DNA of 64,000 nucleotides from UBA7672 sp040398465 (GCA_040398465.1 JBBAUA010000002.1:62001-126000), one strand, 5' to 3'; shown: positions 33,840-43,476, counted from the stretch's first letter. Numbers and translations: made by a program. Notes: a model not told the origin generated them from the letters alone.

Positions 33840-35105
33840 CTACTGCCGCTCGTAAGCCTGCGGCTTGGCCTCGTTCACCTGCATGTAACGGTCGCGCAGC
33901 TTGGTCTGGCGGGATTCCATGGGGGTCGCGACGCCGTCGATATAGACCGCGTCAGGGCTGGACATCAGTTCCAGCGGGTCGCCGTCCCAGATCACGACGT
34001 CGGCCGTCGCGCCCGTCCGGAGCACGCCGAGGTCGGCGCGGCCGTACATGGTCGCGGGAACGCTGGTGATCGCCTTGAAGGCAGCCTCCCAGGGCATGCC
34101 GTTGGCCACGGCATTGCCAGCAAGCTGCTGGATCAGGCGGGTGTTGTGGCTCGCCTGGCCGGGATCGGCGATTGCGACCGTCACGCCCGCCGCCGACAAG
34201 CGCCCGGCATTCTCTAGGGTGGCGGCCAGGATTTCGAAACGGTCCGGCAGGTTGGCCAGCGGGTTGACGATCACGGGCACGTTCGCTGACGCGATCTGGT
34301 CCGCGACGCGCCAGCCTTCGGTGGCGCCGAGGATGATCAGCTTGATCCGGGGTTCGCGCTGGCGAAGCGTGAGGAGCTGCAGGATGTCGGCGGCGCGATG
34401 CACCTCGACCATCAGCGGCACGCGGCCTTCGACAACCGGCTTGAGCGCCATGGCTTCCTTGCGGATCAGCAGGTCGCCCTCGCCATCATCCTCGAAGCCG
34501 CGCGGATAGGCCTTGGCGTCGTCGATGGCCGTGAGGAGCCAGTGCCACGCGGCTGCACGCGAGCCGCCTGCTGCCGAGGCGCCGCCTTCGCCCAGTTCGG
34601 CCAGCATGAAAGCTTCGCGGGTGTCGATGCTGTTGAAGGAGCCGGTGAAGTCGACGATCGCAGCGTAGCCGCCGAACAGGCCCTCGCCGGGCGAGCCAAC
34701 GATGGCGGCGCGGGTGAAGCCCTCGATGCGGCTGACGTCGATGGCCGTGTCGTCCGGGTTGAACGAGTCGGCGGCGTGGAGCGATGCCTGAAACTTGCTG
34801 TTCCCGGCAGAGATATCGTTGGCCGGGTCTTCCGATGGGATCTCGGCGAGGCCGACACGGGAGAAGGCCGCGAACAGGCCGGGCGTCACCCATTTGCCTT
34901 TCGCATCGATGACGGTCGCGCCCGAGGGGGCCGCGCCCGTTCCAACGGAGACGATGCGGCCATTGTTGATGACGACCGTGCCGTTCTCGATGACGCCTTG
35001 CGTCGTGTTGGTCACAACGCGGGCGCCGGTGATGGCGACCTGCTGGGCGAATGCGGCTGGCGCGGAGGCGAGCAGAGTCGCGGCGAGGAGGAGCTTGCGG
35101 ATCAT
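33840..35105 (-). CDS. Amidohydrolase-like protein lacking metal ligands
   Basis: A 421-residue secreted protein (signal peptide to about AFAQ, residue 21) with the amidohydrolase/imidazolonepropionase layout: the N-terminal sandwich (QQVAITGARVVTNTT), the barrel, and the C-terminal GATADVVIWDGDPLELMS. At the first barrel strand, where active enzymes have TPGxxDxHxH, it reads TPGLFAAFSR (residues 74-83), so both first-strand His ligands are gone. The later ligand stretches are also altered (ILGATEGW, IADPGQASH). It overlaps the stop of the intact paralogue upstream by four bases. A non-catalytic partner subunit is the likeliest reading. Confidence 0.85.
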   Translation of the reverse strand: MIRKLLLAATLLASAPAAFAQQVAITGARVVTNTTQGVIENGTVVINNGRIVSVGTGAAPSGATVIDAKGKWVTPGLFAAFSRVGLAEIPSEDPANDISAGNSKFQASLHAADSFNPDDTAIDVSRIEGFTRAAIVGSPGEGLFGGYAAIVDFTGSFNSIDTREAFMLAELGEGGASAAGGSRAAAWHWLLTAIDDAKAYPRGFEDDGEGDLLIRKEAMALKPVVEGRVPLMVEVHRAADILQLLTLRQREPRIKLIILGATEGWRVADQIASANVPVIVNPLANLPDRFEILAATLENAGRLSAAGVTVAIADPGQASHNTRLIQQLAGNAVANGMPWEAAFKAITSVPATMYGRADLGVLRTGATADVVIWDGDPLELMSSPDAVYIDGVATPMESRQTKLRDRYMQVNEAKPQAYERQ

Positions 35106-36625
35106 TTCACGTCTCCTTCGCCGGGTTGGCCGAGCTCAAAATCGACCACCGGCTGGCTGTCGACGTTGGCACGGTCCCACGTCACGGCGCCGTCCACGAA
35201 CACGAGATCTGCGCGGGTGTAGCTGCTGAACGGGTCGCCGCTCCAGATAACGACATCTGCGTTCTTGCCAGGCTCGAGCGTGCCGGTCTTGTCGAGGATG
35301 CCAAGCGCCTTGGCCGGGTTGCGCGACAGCCACGTCCAGGCTTCGGGCTTCGAGATTTTCAGGCCCGCCTTGTTCCCGTCGGCGAGCGCCTTCGCCGCTT
35401 CCTGGTTCAGTCGCTGGATGCCGTAGGCGTCGTCGGAGTGGACGATAGCGCAGCCATTCTGGGCCTTGTGAACAAGCGGGATGTTTTCGCGGATGCCGTC
35501 ATAGGCTTCCGCCTTGAAGCCCCACCAGTCGGCCCACAGCGCGCCGCAGATGCCGTTGGCGCCGAGCATGTCGGCAATCTTGTAGGCTTCGACGCCGTGG
35601 TGGAAGGCCGAGACCTTGTAGCCGAATTCCTTCGACAGATCGATCACCTGAGCCATTTCGTCGGCGCGGTAGCAGTGATGCTGGACGAGGATCTCGCCGT
35701 CGAGCACGCCCATCAGCGTGTCGAGTTCGAGGTTGCGATCCGGCGCGCCCGGCGGGTCCTTCGGGTCGTCCTTCTTTTCGCCGTCAGCAGGCGCTGGCGA
35801 CTTCGCCCTTCTCTCCCACGCGTCGAAGTCGGCGTCGTACTTGTCCCACTTGCGCTTGTACTCGGTCGCCCTCTGCCACGCATCGCGATAGCCGGCGACA
35901 TTGCCCATCCGCGTGAAGGGCGTCCCGCCAGGGAAACGGCCGCTGCCATAGCCGTAGACGCGCTTCGGGTTTTCGCCGCACGCCATCTTGAGCGTGTAGG
36001 GCGCGCCCGGGAACTTCATGTCCTGCGCCGTCCGTCCGGGCACGTTCTTGATGATCACGCCGCGGCCGCCGAACAGGTTGGCAGAGCCGGGCAGGACCTG
36101 CATCGCCGTGACGCCACCCGCCATGGCGCGGGTGAAACCGGGATCATGCGGCCAGATCGAATGCTCGACCCAGACTTCCGCCGTTACGGGTCCGGACGCT
36201 TCATTGCCGTCCTGATGCGCCTCGATGCCGGGAGAGGGATAAGCGCCGAGGTGGGAATGGATGTCGATGATGCCAGGGGTTACCCACTTGCCCGCAGCGT
36301 CGATCGTCTTCACGCCGGCGGGCAGGGTCATCGCAGCTTCGGAACCAATGGCGGAAATCTTGCCGCCCTGAATCAGAACCGCGCCGCGCTCGATCATGCC
36401 GCCGAGGCCGTCGAACACGGTGGCGTTGCGGATGAAGACGTCTTCAGCGGGCAGCGGCTTGTAGGTGGATGGATAGGGGTCCTTCGAGTAGGCCACTCGC
36501 GTCGCCAGCGGCTTGACCGGTTGGCTCGATGCCGCCGCGGCTTCAGGCGCTTCGGTTGGAGCTGTCGTGGTGGCGCAGGCCGTGGCGGCAAGCGCGACAA
36601 GTGGCAGTAACTTCCAGAGATGCAT
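35102..36625 (-). CDS. Amidohydrolase family lipoprotein
   Basis: A 507-residue metal-dependent hydrolase with a lipoprotein signal (ALAATAC, Cys17). The metal motif DIHSH (His123, His125), QHHCYR, FHHGVEAYK and HSDDAYGIQ are present, so the enzyme looks active. An inserted charged segment (AKSPAPADGEKKDDPKDPP) lies in mid-sequence. Such envelope amidohydrolases act on cyclic amides or dipeptide-like substrates; the target is unknown. It is the first of two translationally coupled paralogues. Confidence 0.88.
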   Translation of the reverse strand: MHLWKLLPLVALAATACATTTAPTEAPEAAAASSQPVKPLATRVAYSKDPYPSTYKPLPAEDVFIRNATVFDGLGGMIERGAVLIQGGKISAIGSEAAMTLPAGVKTIDAAGKWVTPGIIDIHSHLGAYPSPGIEAHQDGNEASGPVTAEVWVEHSIWPHDPGFTRAMAGGVTAMQVLPGSANLFGGRGVIIKNVPGRTAQDMKFPGAPYTLKMACGENPKRVYGYGSGRFPGGTPFTRMGNVAGYRDAWQRATEYKRKWDKYDADFDAWERRAKSPAPADGEKKDDPKDPPGAPDRNLELDTLMGVLDGEILVQHHCYRADEMAQVIDLSKEFGYKVSAFHHGVEAYKIADMLGANGICGALWADWWGFKAEAYDGIRENIPLVHKAQNGCAIVHSDDAYGIQRLNQEAAKALADGNKAGLKISKPEAWTWLSRNPAKALGILDKTGTLEPGKNADVVIWSGDPFSSYTRADLVFVDGAVTWDRANVDSQPVVDFELGQPGEGDVK

Positions 36626-36887
36626 TCCGCGCCCCGCTGATTTCGCTAGGGCAATGTCTGCACAGCCTCGCGTCGCGCGTCAAACCGCACACACGCGAAA
36701 GGCGAGAGCTGGCCCGGGATGGGTTTCGCAACAAACAATCCGAAGCCCACGCAACTTGTCGAAAACAATACTCGGGCTCGTCACGTTTGCGGCTCGCCGC
36801 AGCCTTTCGTGCGTGTCAAACTGTGGGACCGGTCGCGTGCAAGGATTAGTCGCAAGCAAGGGGCTTTGGGCGCCCCAGGGTGAGGCC

Positions 36888-37838
36888 ATGAAGCAACCCG
36901 AAACGTATCTTGGCTGGAAGGTCGACTTCAGGAATCCGCCGGGTGAGCCATCGGGTCTTGATCCAGACTCAATGCACTGGAAGGTCTACAAGAATCCGGT
37001 CGCCATGGCCGTCGGCGGTGTGGCGGCGGTGCTGCTCGAGTTTGCGGATGCGCGCATACGCTCGGGCGTGTGGGATCACTCGATCTACAAGCAGGACCCG
37101 ATCGGCCGCTCCAAGCGCACCGGCGTTGCGGCGATGGTTGGCGTCTATGGTCCGAAGCGCGCGGCCGAGCGCGTGATCCAGGGCGTCACCAACATGCATT
37201 CGCGCGTGAGCGGGACGACGCCGAAGGGTGAGGCTTATCGCGCGCTCGACGTCGATCTGCTCGACTGGGTCAGCGCAACAGCGGCCTATGGGTTCCTCAC
37301 GGCCTACGACACGTTTGTCGAACACGTGTCTGAAGCCGACAAGTCACTCTACTACGCCGAGGCGGCGCCGGGCGCGAAGCTGTATGGCGTGCAGCATTCG
37401 CCGATGTCGACCGCGGAGTTCTTCGAGATGATGAACCGGCTGGCGCATCGCTTCGAGCCGCATCCGATCAACGAGGAATTTCTCGCGATCATCCAGTCGG
37501 GACAGGCCGCGCCGGACACGCCGAAGTATCTGAGCCGCGCCCTAGGGCGGGCGTCGGTGTCGCTGTTGCCGCCGGTCGTCCGTGAGAAGCTTGGCCTGGG
37601 ACCGAAGTATGCTCTCAGCGCGATAGACCGCATGGTGGTCAAGGGTTTGGGCAAGCACCTCAACAGGACGCCCATCCCCGGATCACCGCCGTGCGATGCC
37701 AGTCTTCGCGTCGGCTTGCCGGCCAACTTCCTGTTTGTAGACAAGCGCAGGCAGGCCGAGCTGATGGCGCAGTGGCGCGCAGCGGGGTTCGGGATGAAGC
37801 GGCCTGCCGCAACGACAGTGGTGCAACCCGCCGAATGA
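36888..37838 (+). CDS. Oxygenase MpaB family protein (DUF2236)
   Basis: A 316-residue protein of the MpaB/latex-clearing-protein-like family (DUF2236). The segment HWKVYKNPVAMAVGGVAAVLLEFADARIRSGV is the usual first block, followed by RTGVAAMVGVYGPKRAAERVI and, centrally, LLDWVSATAAYGFLTAYDTFV with the heme/Arg-His neighbourhood typical of the family. Members are heme-binding oxygenases or of unknown activity. The ATG at 36888 was chosen since the upstream frame to 36513 overlaps the divergent gene. The 262-bp gap before it holds an inverted repeat TGCGGC-TC-GCCGCA near 36790. Confidence 0.8.
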   Translation: MKQPETYLGWKVDFRNPPGEPSGLDPDSMHWKVYKNPVAMAVGGVAAVLLEFADARIRSGVWDHSIYKQDPIGRSKRTGVAAMVGVYGPKRAAERVIQGVTNMHSRVSGTTPKGEAYRALDVDLLDWVSATAAYGFLTAYDTFVEHVSEADKSLYYAEAAPGAKLYGVQHSPMSTAEFFEMMNRLAHRFEPHPINEEFLAIIQSGQAAPDTPKYLSRALGRASVSLLPPVVREKLGLGPKYALSAIDRMVVKGLGKHLNRTPIPGSPPCDASLRVGLPANFLFVDKRRQAELMAQWRAAGFGMKRPAATTVVQPAE

Positions 37839-37882
37839 TGTGCTGAAACTCTGGCAGCAATGCTGCTGGCGCGGAGTATGTC

Positions 37883-38503
37883 ATGAAACTCTACGACTCG
37901 ATTGGTCCCAATCCGCGCGTCGTGAAAATGTTCATGGCGGAGAAAGGCATCGATATGCCGCGGATGACGGTCGACCTGATGGCCGGGGAAAACCGCCAGC
38001 CCGCCCATGTCGCGCGTAATCCGGGCGCGCAGATGCCGACGCTTGAACTCGATGATGGCCGGTATCTCGCAGAGATAACGGCGATCTGCGAATACCTTGA
38101 GGAAAAGCATCCAAGCCCGCCGCTGATCGGCGCCAATGCCGAGGAGCGGGCGATGACCCGCATGTGGACGCGCCGCGTTGATCTCTACATCGTCGAGCCG
38201 ATGCTGACCGGCTTCCGCGCGGCGGAAGGCTACGGGCTGTTCAAGGACCGGATGCGGCTTCTGCCGCAGGCCGCGGCGGACCTCAAGCTGATCGCGCAGG
38301 AGAAAATCACCTGGCTCGACGGGTTGATCGGCGGGCGTGACTTCATCGCGAGCGACAGCTGCACGCTGGCCGACATACTGCTGTTCTGCGCGCTCGACTT
38401 CGGCGCGACGGTTGGCCAGCCGATCAATCGGGACAACACGAACGTCGCTGCCTGGTTCGACCGTATGGCGTCGCGACCGAGTGCTTCGGCCAGCAAGGCA
38501 TAG
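37883..38503 (+). CDS. Glutathione S-transferase family protein
   Basis: A 206-residue two-domain GST. N-terminal thioredoxin-like domain beginning MKLYDSIGPNPRVVKMFM, with the cis-Pro region QMPTLELDDGRYLAEITAICEYLEEK (the ExTAI pattern binds glutathione), and a helical C-terminal domain including TLADILLFCALDF. Catalytic residue is probably a Ser or Tyr near the N-terminus. The gene lies 44 bases after the MpaB-like gene on the same strand. Confidence 0.9.
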   Translation: MKLYDSIGPNPRVVKMFMAEKGIDMPRMTVDLMAGENRQPAHVARNPGAQMPTLELDDGRYLAEITAICEYLEEKHPSPPLIGANAEERAMTRMWTRRVDLYIVEPMLTGFRAAEGYGLFKDRMRLLPQAAADLKLIAQEKITWLDGLIGGRDFIASDSCTLADILLFCALDFGATVGQPINRDNTNVAAWFDRMASRPSASASKA

Positions 38504-38527
38504 GAGGCCGCCACGCCTTCCAACTTC

Positions 38528-39004
38528 ATGCGCAAAGCGACGAAAATCCTCCACACGCTTGCCTCGTGTGGACTGATCGGCGCGTTGATGGGGTATATCA
38601 TTATTCTCGTTGCGGCGCCCCAGGACACGGCAGCGGCCTATTCGAACGCGCGAGCGTCCATAGCGGCGCTGTGCAACTACCTGCTGCTTCCCTCGCTGGC
38701 GATTGCGCTGATGTCGGGCCTGCTGTCGATGGTAGTCCATCCGCCTTTCCGGGAGACGCGATGGGCATGGCTCAAGGCGCTGCTCGGTCTCAGCACGTTC
38801 GAGGCCACGCTCGGCATCATCGGCTCCAAGGCAAGTTCGGCTGCGAGCATTTCCGCCAAGATCGCCGCAGGCGAGGCCCAGCAGAAGGCGCTGGCGGATG
38901 CGATCGCTAATGAGTGGGGCGCGCTGACCGCTATCATGGTGCTGTCGCTGGTCAATGTGGTTGTTGGTGTGTGGCGGCCACGGCTGTGGAAGAAAGCTGA
39001 TTGA
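38528..39004 (+). CDS. Membrane protein, DUF2269-like
   Basis: A 158-residue protein with four hydrophobic segments (about 10-28, 47-68, 78-98 and 131-149). The N-terminal KILHTLASCGLIGALMG resembles the opening of DUF2269-type predicted integral membrane proteins. The loop between segments 3 and 4 is Ala/Lys/Glu-rich. No function is assigned. It follows the GST gene by 24 bases; the end is convergent with the thioesterase pair. Confidence 0.6.
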   Translation: MRKATKILHTLASCGLIGALMGYIIILVAAPQDTAAAYSNARASIAALCNYLLLPSLAIALMSGLLSMVVHPPFRETRWAWLKALLGLSTFEATLGIIGSKASSAASISAKIAAGEAQQKALADAIANEWGALTAIMVLSLVNVVVGVWRPRLWKKAD

Positions 39005-39097
39005 GACGAACCAGCCAAAGACCGGCCAAGTTGGCGCCAGCGCCCCGAGCAGGTTGTAGCGGGGCCCGTCGATTTCAAGTGCGCAATTCGAATGCCG

Positions 39098-39520
39098 CTA
39101 CTCCGCGGTCAGTCCGGCCGGCAATCTCAGATGGCTTTGCAGGAGGCAGACCGGCTTGCTCTCGTCCTGCTGCCATGCCTCGGCGTGGACTACGGCGACG
39201 CGCTTTCCGAGACGACGAATCTTTGCGCGTGCGTAGGTCGTCTCGCGGCGCGCGGGCCGGAGATATTCCACGCTGATATTGATCGCGCGGGCAGGCGCGG
39301 TGGTGCCGGCTTCATGCGCCACTTGCAGGAGGCAGGCGATTTCGAGGAAGGACGCGACGCACCCGCCATGCAGGGCGGGGAGCATCACATTGCCGACGAG
39401 CTGGTCGCGCACCGGCATCGTCGCGAGGACGCCGCGTTCGTCAGCTTGCGCTGCAATCGCGAGGAATCGGGCGAAGGGCGAGCTGTTAAGGATGTCGTCG
39501 AGCTCAATCGCGGCAGTCAT
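39098..39520 (-). CDS. PaaI-family thioesterase (second of pair)
   Basis: A 140-residue single-hotdog protein of the PaaI/4HBT family. The conserved ALHGGCVASFLEIAC block (about residues 50-64) contains the helix and Gly pair that lines the acyl-CoA site, followed by ARAINISVEYLRPA. It overlaps the upstream paralogue by four bases (ATGA). Such pairs can form heteromers; substrate unknown. Confidence 0.85.
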   Translation of the reverse strand: MTAAIELDDILNSSPFARFLAIAAQADERGVLATMPVRDQLVGNVMLPALHGGCVASFLEIACLLQVAHEAGTTAPARAINISVEYLRPARRETTYARAKIRRLGKRVAVVHAEAWQQDESKPVCLLQSHLRLPAGLTAE

Positions 39521-39993
39521 TTCACGCTCCGGCGATTGAGTGTGAAGGCGGCCTGTGCGGCGGCAACGGGATCATCAGGCGATACATCCCACGCTTCTGC
39601 GCGCAGGAAGGCGATGGTGCGTGTCGCGCGGTACACATGCGCCGAGCAAGTGACCGACGCGCGCGGGGCGGCGGGGCGCATGTGGTCGATGCGCAGGTCG
39701 AGCGTTGCCGGCGCCGCCTCGAAGCCGAGCCCGGCCATGATGGCGAGGCCGCAAGTGTGGTCGATCAGGGCCGTCAGCGCGCCGGGGGCAAGTATGTCGG
39801 TGCCGTCCTGTCCGACCAGGTCCTCGCGCCAGGGCAGGAGTATTTCGCCGCGGCCGGCCGACGAGGACATGAACTTCATTCCCAGCGCCACCGCGTAGGG
39901 CGTGTATTCGACCATGCGGGAGGCGTAAGGGTTGCCGGCCCAGTCGCCCACGCCATCGGTCGCCGTATCGTCACGCTGTTCGGTGTCGCTCAT
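39517..39993 (-). CDS. PaaI-family thioesterase (first of pair)
   Basis: A 158-residue hotdog protein with GALTALIDHTCGLAIMAGLG, the PaaI catalytic region (Asp in LIDHT), and TLDLRIDHMRPAAPRASV. The start was taken at the ATG at 39993 (AAGG close upstream); an ATG at 40005 is equally in frame. It is coupled by overlap to a second hotdog gene. The proteins are of similar layout but clearly diverged. Confidence 0.85.
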   Translation of the reverse strand: MSDTEQRDDTATDGVGDWAGNPYASRMVEYTPYAVALGMKFMSSSAGRGEILLPWREDLVGQDGTDILAPGALTALIDHTCGLAIMAGLGFEAAPATLDLRIDHMRPAAPRASVTCSAHVYRATRTIAFLRAEAWDVSPDDPVAAAQAAFTLNRRSVK

Positions 39994-40134
39994 GGCGCCC
40001 TTCATGTGCACAGGAGCGCGCTGGCGCCAACTCCTTACGCAGTGGCAGGCTTCACTTCATCCAGCCTGGCGAGCGCCGCACTCTCGGCCGTGTTGTCGAT
40101 AACGCGCCAGATGGGCCCTCTTCGGTCAAGCGAT

Positions 40135-42120
40135 CTACACATCCAGCTCGTCGATGAACTTCGCGTTGTCCTGGATAAACTTGAAGCGGAGTTCCGGCTT
40201 CTTGCCCATCAGGGTTTCGACGAGGTCTTCGACCGACTTGATCGACTTGGGCAGGGCGACGCGCGCGAGGGTGCGCGTCTTGTGGTTCATCGTCGTCTCT
40301 TTCAGCTGCGCCGGCATCATCTCGCCGAGGCCCTTGAAGCGGCCGATGTCGGGCTTCTTGCCCTTGAACTCTGTCGCGAGGAGTTCGTCCTTGTGGGCGT
40401 CGTCGCGGGCGTAGGCCGACTTGCTGCCATGGCTGATGCGATAGAGCGGCGGCATGGCGAGGAAGAGGCGGCCGCTTTCGATGAGGCCGGGGGTCTGGCG
40501 GAAGAAGAACGTGATCAGCAGCGACGCGATGTGGGCGCCGTCGACGTCGGCGTCGGTCATGATGATGATGCGTTCGTAGCGAAGATCCTCGACGCGGAAG
40601 CGGTGGGCGAGGCCGGTGCCGAGGGCGGTGGCGAGGTCGGATAATTCCTTGTTGCCCGAGAGCTTCTCGTCGCCGGCGCTGGCGACGTTGAGGATCTTAC
40701 CGCGCAGCGGGAGCACGGCCTGTGTGGCGCGGTCGCGCGCCTGCTTCGCGGACCCACCGGCCGAGTCGCCTTCGACAATGAAAAGTTCGGTGCCTTGGGC
40801 TGAACCGTCCGAGCAGTCGGCGAGTTTGCCGGGCAGGCGGAGCTTGCGCGTGGCGGACTGGCGGGCGACTTCCTTGTCCTTCCGCTTGCGCATGCGGTCT
40901 TCGGCCTGGCCGATCGCCCATTCCAGCAGGCGATTGGCGTTGGCGGTGGACGCGGTGAGCCAGTGGTCGAAGCGGTCGCGCATCGCGTTTTCGGTGATGC
41001 GGAAGGCGTCTTGCGTTGAGAGCTTCTCTTTCGTCTGGCCTACGAACTCCGGATTGCGGATGAAGACGGAGAGGAGCGCGCCAGCTGTGCCGAGCATGTC
41101 GTCTGCGGTGACGAGGCCGGTCTTCTTGTTGCCGACCATCTCGCCATAGGCGCGCAGGCCCTTGGTGAGCGCAGAGCGCATGCCGGCTTCGTGCGTGCCG
41201 CCTTCAGGCGTGGGGATGGTGTTGCAGTAGGTGCGCGAGAAGCCATCGGCCTCGCCGAAGCCGTTGACGGACCACACGACGGCCCATTCGACGGCGCCGC
41301 CGCCGTTGACTTCGACCCGGCCGGTGAAGGCTTCGGGCAGGACTGTCTTCGCCTCGGTCGTCAGCTCCTTCATCATGTCGGCGAGGCCGTTGGGATAGGA
41401 GAGAACTGCTTCGGCCGGCGTGGTGTCGCCGTCCTTGATCAGTGTTGGGTCGCAGCTCCAACGGATTTCGGCGGCGCGCGAGAGGTAGGCTTTCGAGCGC
41501 GCCATCGCGAACAGGCGCGAGGGGCGAAAGTGGAGCTTGTCGCCGAAGATCTGCGGGTCGGGATGGAATTTGATCTGCGTGCCGCGGCGGTTCGGGGCGG
41601 CGCCGACCTCTTTCAGTTTCGAGGTGGGGTGCCCGCGTGAGTAGGTCTGCCGGTGGAGTTTCCTGTCGATGGCGATTTCCACCTCGACGACGTCGGAGAG
41701 CGCGTTGACGACGGAGATGCCGACGCCGTGCAGGCCGCCGGCGGTCTCATAGGCCTTGTTCGAGAATTTGCCGCCCGAGTGCAGCATCGTCATGATCACT
41801 TCGAGGGCGGTCTTGTTCTTGAATTTCGGGTGGATGCCGATCGGGATGCCGCGGCCGTCGTCGCGCACGGAGAGGTATCCGTCGGCGCTGAGCGTGACGT
41901 CGATGCGGCTGGCGTGGCCGGCGACGGCTTCGTCGATGGCGTTGTCTAGGACTTCGGCGAAGAGGTGGTGATAGGCGCGCTCGTCCGTGCCGCCGATATA
42001 CATGCCGGGGCGTTTGCGGACGGGTTCGAGGCCCTCGAGGACTTCGATGTCCTTCGCGGAATAGCTGGACGAGTCGGGCTTGTCTCCGCCGAACAGCTTA
42101 GCGTGGTTGGTCTTCGCCAT
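40135..42120 (-). CDS. parE: DNA topoisomerase IV subunit B
   Basis: A 661-residue type IIA topoisomerase ATPase subunit that unlinks daughter chromosomes together with ParC. The GHKL ATPase domain begins at EGLEPVRKRPGMYIGG; NAIDEAVAG, DDGRGIPIG and GLHGVGISVVNALS are intact. The TOPRIM domain has EGDSAGGSAKQARDR and DADVDGAHI. Sequence style (EVLDNAIDEAVAGHA, short C-terminus) fits ParE rather than GyrB. No parC is nearby. The ATG at 42120 gives the normal N-terminus; no strong Shine-Dalgarno is visible. Confidence 0.93.
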   Translation of the reverse strand: MAKTNHAKLFGGDKPDSSSYSAKDIEVLEGLEPVRKRPGMYIGGTDERAYHHLFAEVLDNAIDEAVAGHASRIDVTLSADGYLSVRDDGRGIPIGIHPKFKNKTALEVIMTMLHSGGKFSNKAYETAGGLHGVGISVVNALSDVVEVEIAIDRKLHRQTYSRGHPTSKLKEVGAAPNRRGTQIKFHPDPQIFGDKLHFRPSRLFAMARSKAYLSRAAEIRWSCDPTLIKDGDTTPAEAVLSYPNGLADMMKELTTEAKTVLPEAFTGRVEVNGGGAVEWAVVWSVNGFGEADGFSRTYCNTIPTPEGGTHEAGMRSALTKGLRAYGEMVGNKKTGLVTADDMLGTAGALLSVFIRNPEFVGQTKEKLSTQDAFRITENAMRDRFDHWLTASTANANRLLEWAIGQAEDRMRKRKDKEVARQSATRKLRLPGKLADCSDGSAQGTELFIVEGDSAGGSAKQARDRATQAVLPLRGKILNVASAGDEKLSGNKELSDLATALGTGLAHRFRVEDLRYERIIIMTDADVDGAHIASLLITFFFRQTPGLIESGRLFLAMPPLYRISHGSKSAYARDDAHKDELLATEFKGKKPDIGRFKGLGEMMPAQLKETTMNHKTRTLARVALPKSIKSVEDLVETLMGKKPELRFKFIQDNAKFIDELDV

Positions 42121-42797
42121 GTGGGTCCTGCGCGCCGAATCAGTGCGGGTGGGAGGTCGGTATAGGAGCTACGCCGAAGCCTGCCGAGGGGGCAGTTATC
42201 GCGATTAACAAACCATTGTCGCGTGTTTGGCCAGGAGCCTCTACGTGGCTCTCGTGACAGGCGATCCACAAGGGTTGGGGGCCATTTGGGTCTGGTTTGA
42301 CGCAAGTTCACATTCGGACTGGCGCGGGCCATCCGGGATGCTGTCGCCCTGGGTCTCCGAACAGATGGAGGGCCCGGGGACGTGGGATGCCCCGCGTGGT
42401 TGGCGTCTCCGCTGGTGGCGGAGCTACCGGCAGAAAAAGGTTTGCGGATCCCGCGTCCCCGGCAGTGTGTCGTGCGGCAGCGCGCGCACGGCGGCCCTGT
42501 TTCATCCGCTTGGCGCCATTTAGCTGCCGGCGTGCGGGCCTGCCTGTTCTGGACAGGTCCCCGGTGGAACTCATCGAGTCGTTAGCTCGAGAGGCCTTTC
42601 ACGCTCGCCTGCATCCATCCCGCGCCGTTGAACAGTGATCAGCCGCCCCCCGTGCGGGATGTATGCAGGCAATATGTCAGAGGTCCGGAGGAGGGAGACG
42701 CACAGGTCTGGAATCGGCTGGATTGATCCACGCAAGTTGTTGAGATTGTTTGGATCGGCCGCGACAAGCTTTGTCCAGAATCGGCTGGTTCCGGTCG
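42121..42797. other. 677-bp region without a supported gene
   Basis: Nothing here has convincing coding character; the short frames present are Trp- or Arg-rich without a family match. It contains a direct repeat, GAATCGGCTGG, at 42711-42721 and 42778-42788, and a TTAA-N7-TTGT sequence near 42205 that is only half of a CtrA-type site. It should hold the parE promoter at its left end. It may be decayed coding sequence. Confidence 0.4.
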
Positions 42798-43418
42798 CTA
42801 GAACAACCCCAGGAATTTGGGCTTCAGCGCGTCGCAGCGGGCGATCTGTTGTTCGTACTGGGCGGCCTGACTGGCGACGCGGGATGCGGTGTCGATGAGC
42901 CAGCGTTTGGATTTCCAGGCGCCCTTGAGATAGCCTCCGGCGCCTTCGTGGTAGGCGAGGTAGTGCGCCTTGTAGTCGTACTGGCCGAGGCCAGTGCGCT
43001 TGCCGGTGCTTGAGAAGTACCAGCCGATGAAGTCGCTCGAGTCGCGGAAGCTGTTGCGGCTTGCGCCCCATTTGCCGGTGGCGGCCTTGTACATTTCCCA
43101 GGTGGAGTCGAGCGCCTGGCTGTAGCCATGGGCGGAGGAGATGTAGTCGCCTTCAACGAGGCCGAACCATTGCCGCTCGCCACGCGGGGGGCGGGCGTCG
43201 TGCTTGAAGCTGCTTTCCTGCTTGATGATGGCGAGCTGCAGGCCCATCGGCGCGCCCCAGTTGCGGGCGGTGTCGCGCAGGGCTTCGTGCCACTGGCGGT
43301 TGTCCCTCAGCAGTGAACACGCGTCGGCGACCTGTGAGCTCGATGGCGTCGGCATCGAGGCGCAGGCCGTCATGATGAGCGCGGCCAAGGCGGCCATGAA
43401 GGGGCGGAAGATGATCAT
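42798..43418 (-). CDS. Lytic transglycosylase-like lipoprotein
   Basis: A 206-residue lipoprotein (signal LIMTAC, Cys19) with an SLT-like domain. The catalytic-type glutamate is Glu68 in IIKQESSFK, followed by a region GYSQALDSTWEMYK that matches the GYGQ-type helix of these enzymes, and FIGWYFS, YLAYHEGAGGY. It would cleave the glycan strands of peptidoglycan at the envelope. It is 58 bases from the start-distal end of the carboxypeptidase gene and probably shares its transcript. Confidence 0.85.
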   Translation of the reverse strand: MIIFRPFMAALAALIMTACASMPTPSSSQVADACSLLRDNRQWHEALRDTARNWGAPMGLQLAIIKQESSFKHDARPPRGERQWFGLVEGDYISSAHGYSQALDSTWEMYKAATGKWGASRNSFRDSSDFIGWYFSSTGKRTGLGQYDYKAHYLAYHEGAGGYLKGAWKSKRWLIDTASRVASQAAQYEQQIARCDALKPKFLGLF

Positions 43419-43476
43419 GCCGACCGTTTACCACGATGGGTTTTCGGTTGGCTCGATTCAAACGCAGCGATTGGTC

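Noticed and set aside
42195..42225. CtrA-like site upstream of parE
   Set aside because: Only one TTAA half matches; the second half reads TTGT, so the match is too weak.
42227..42523. Trp-rich 98-codon frame in the parE gap
   Set aside because: TTG start without ribosome site, unusual composition and no recognisable domain.
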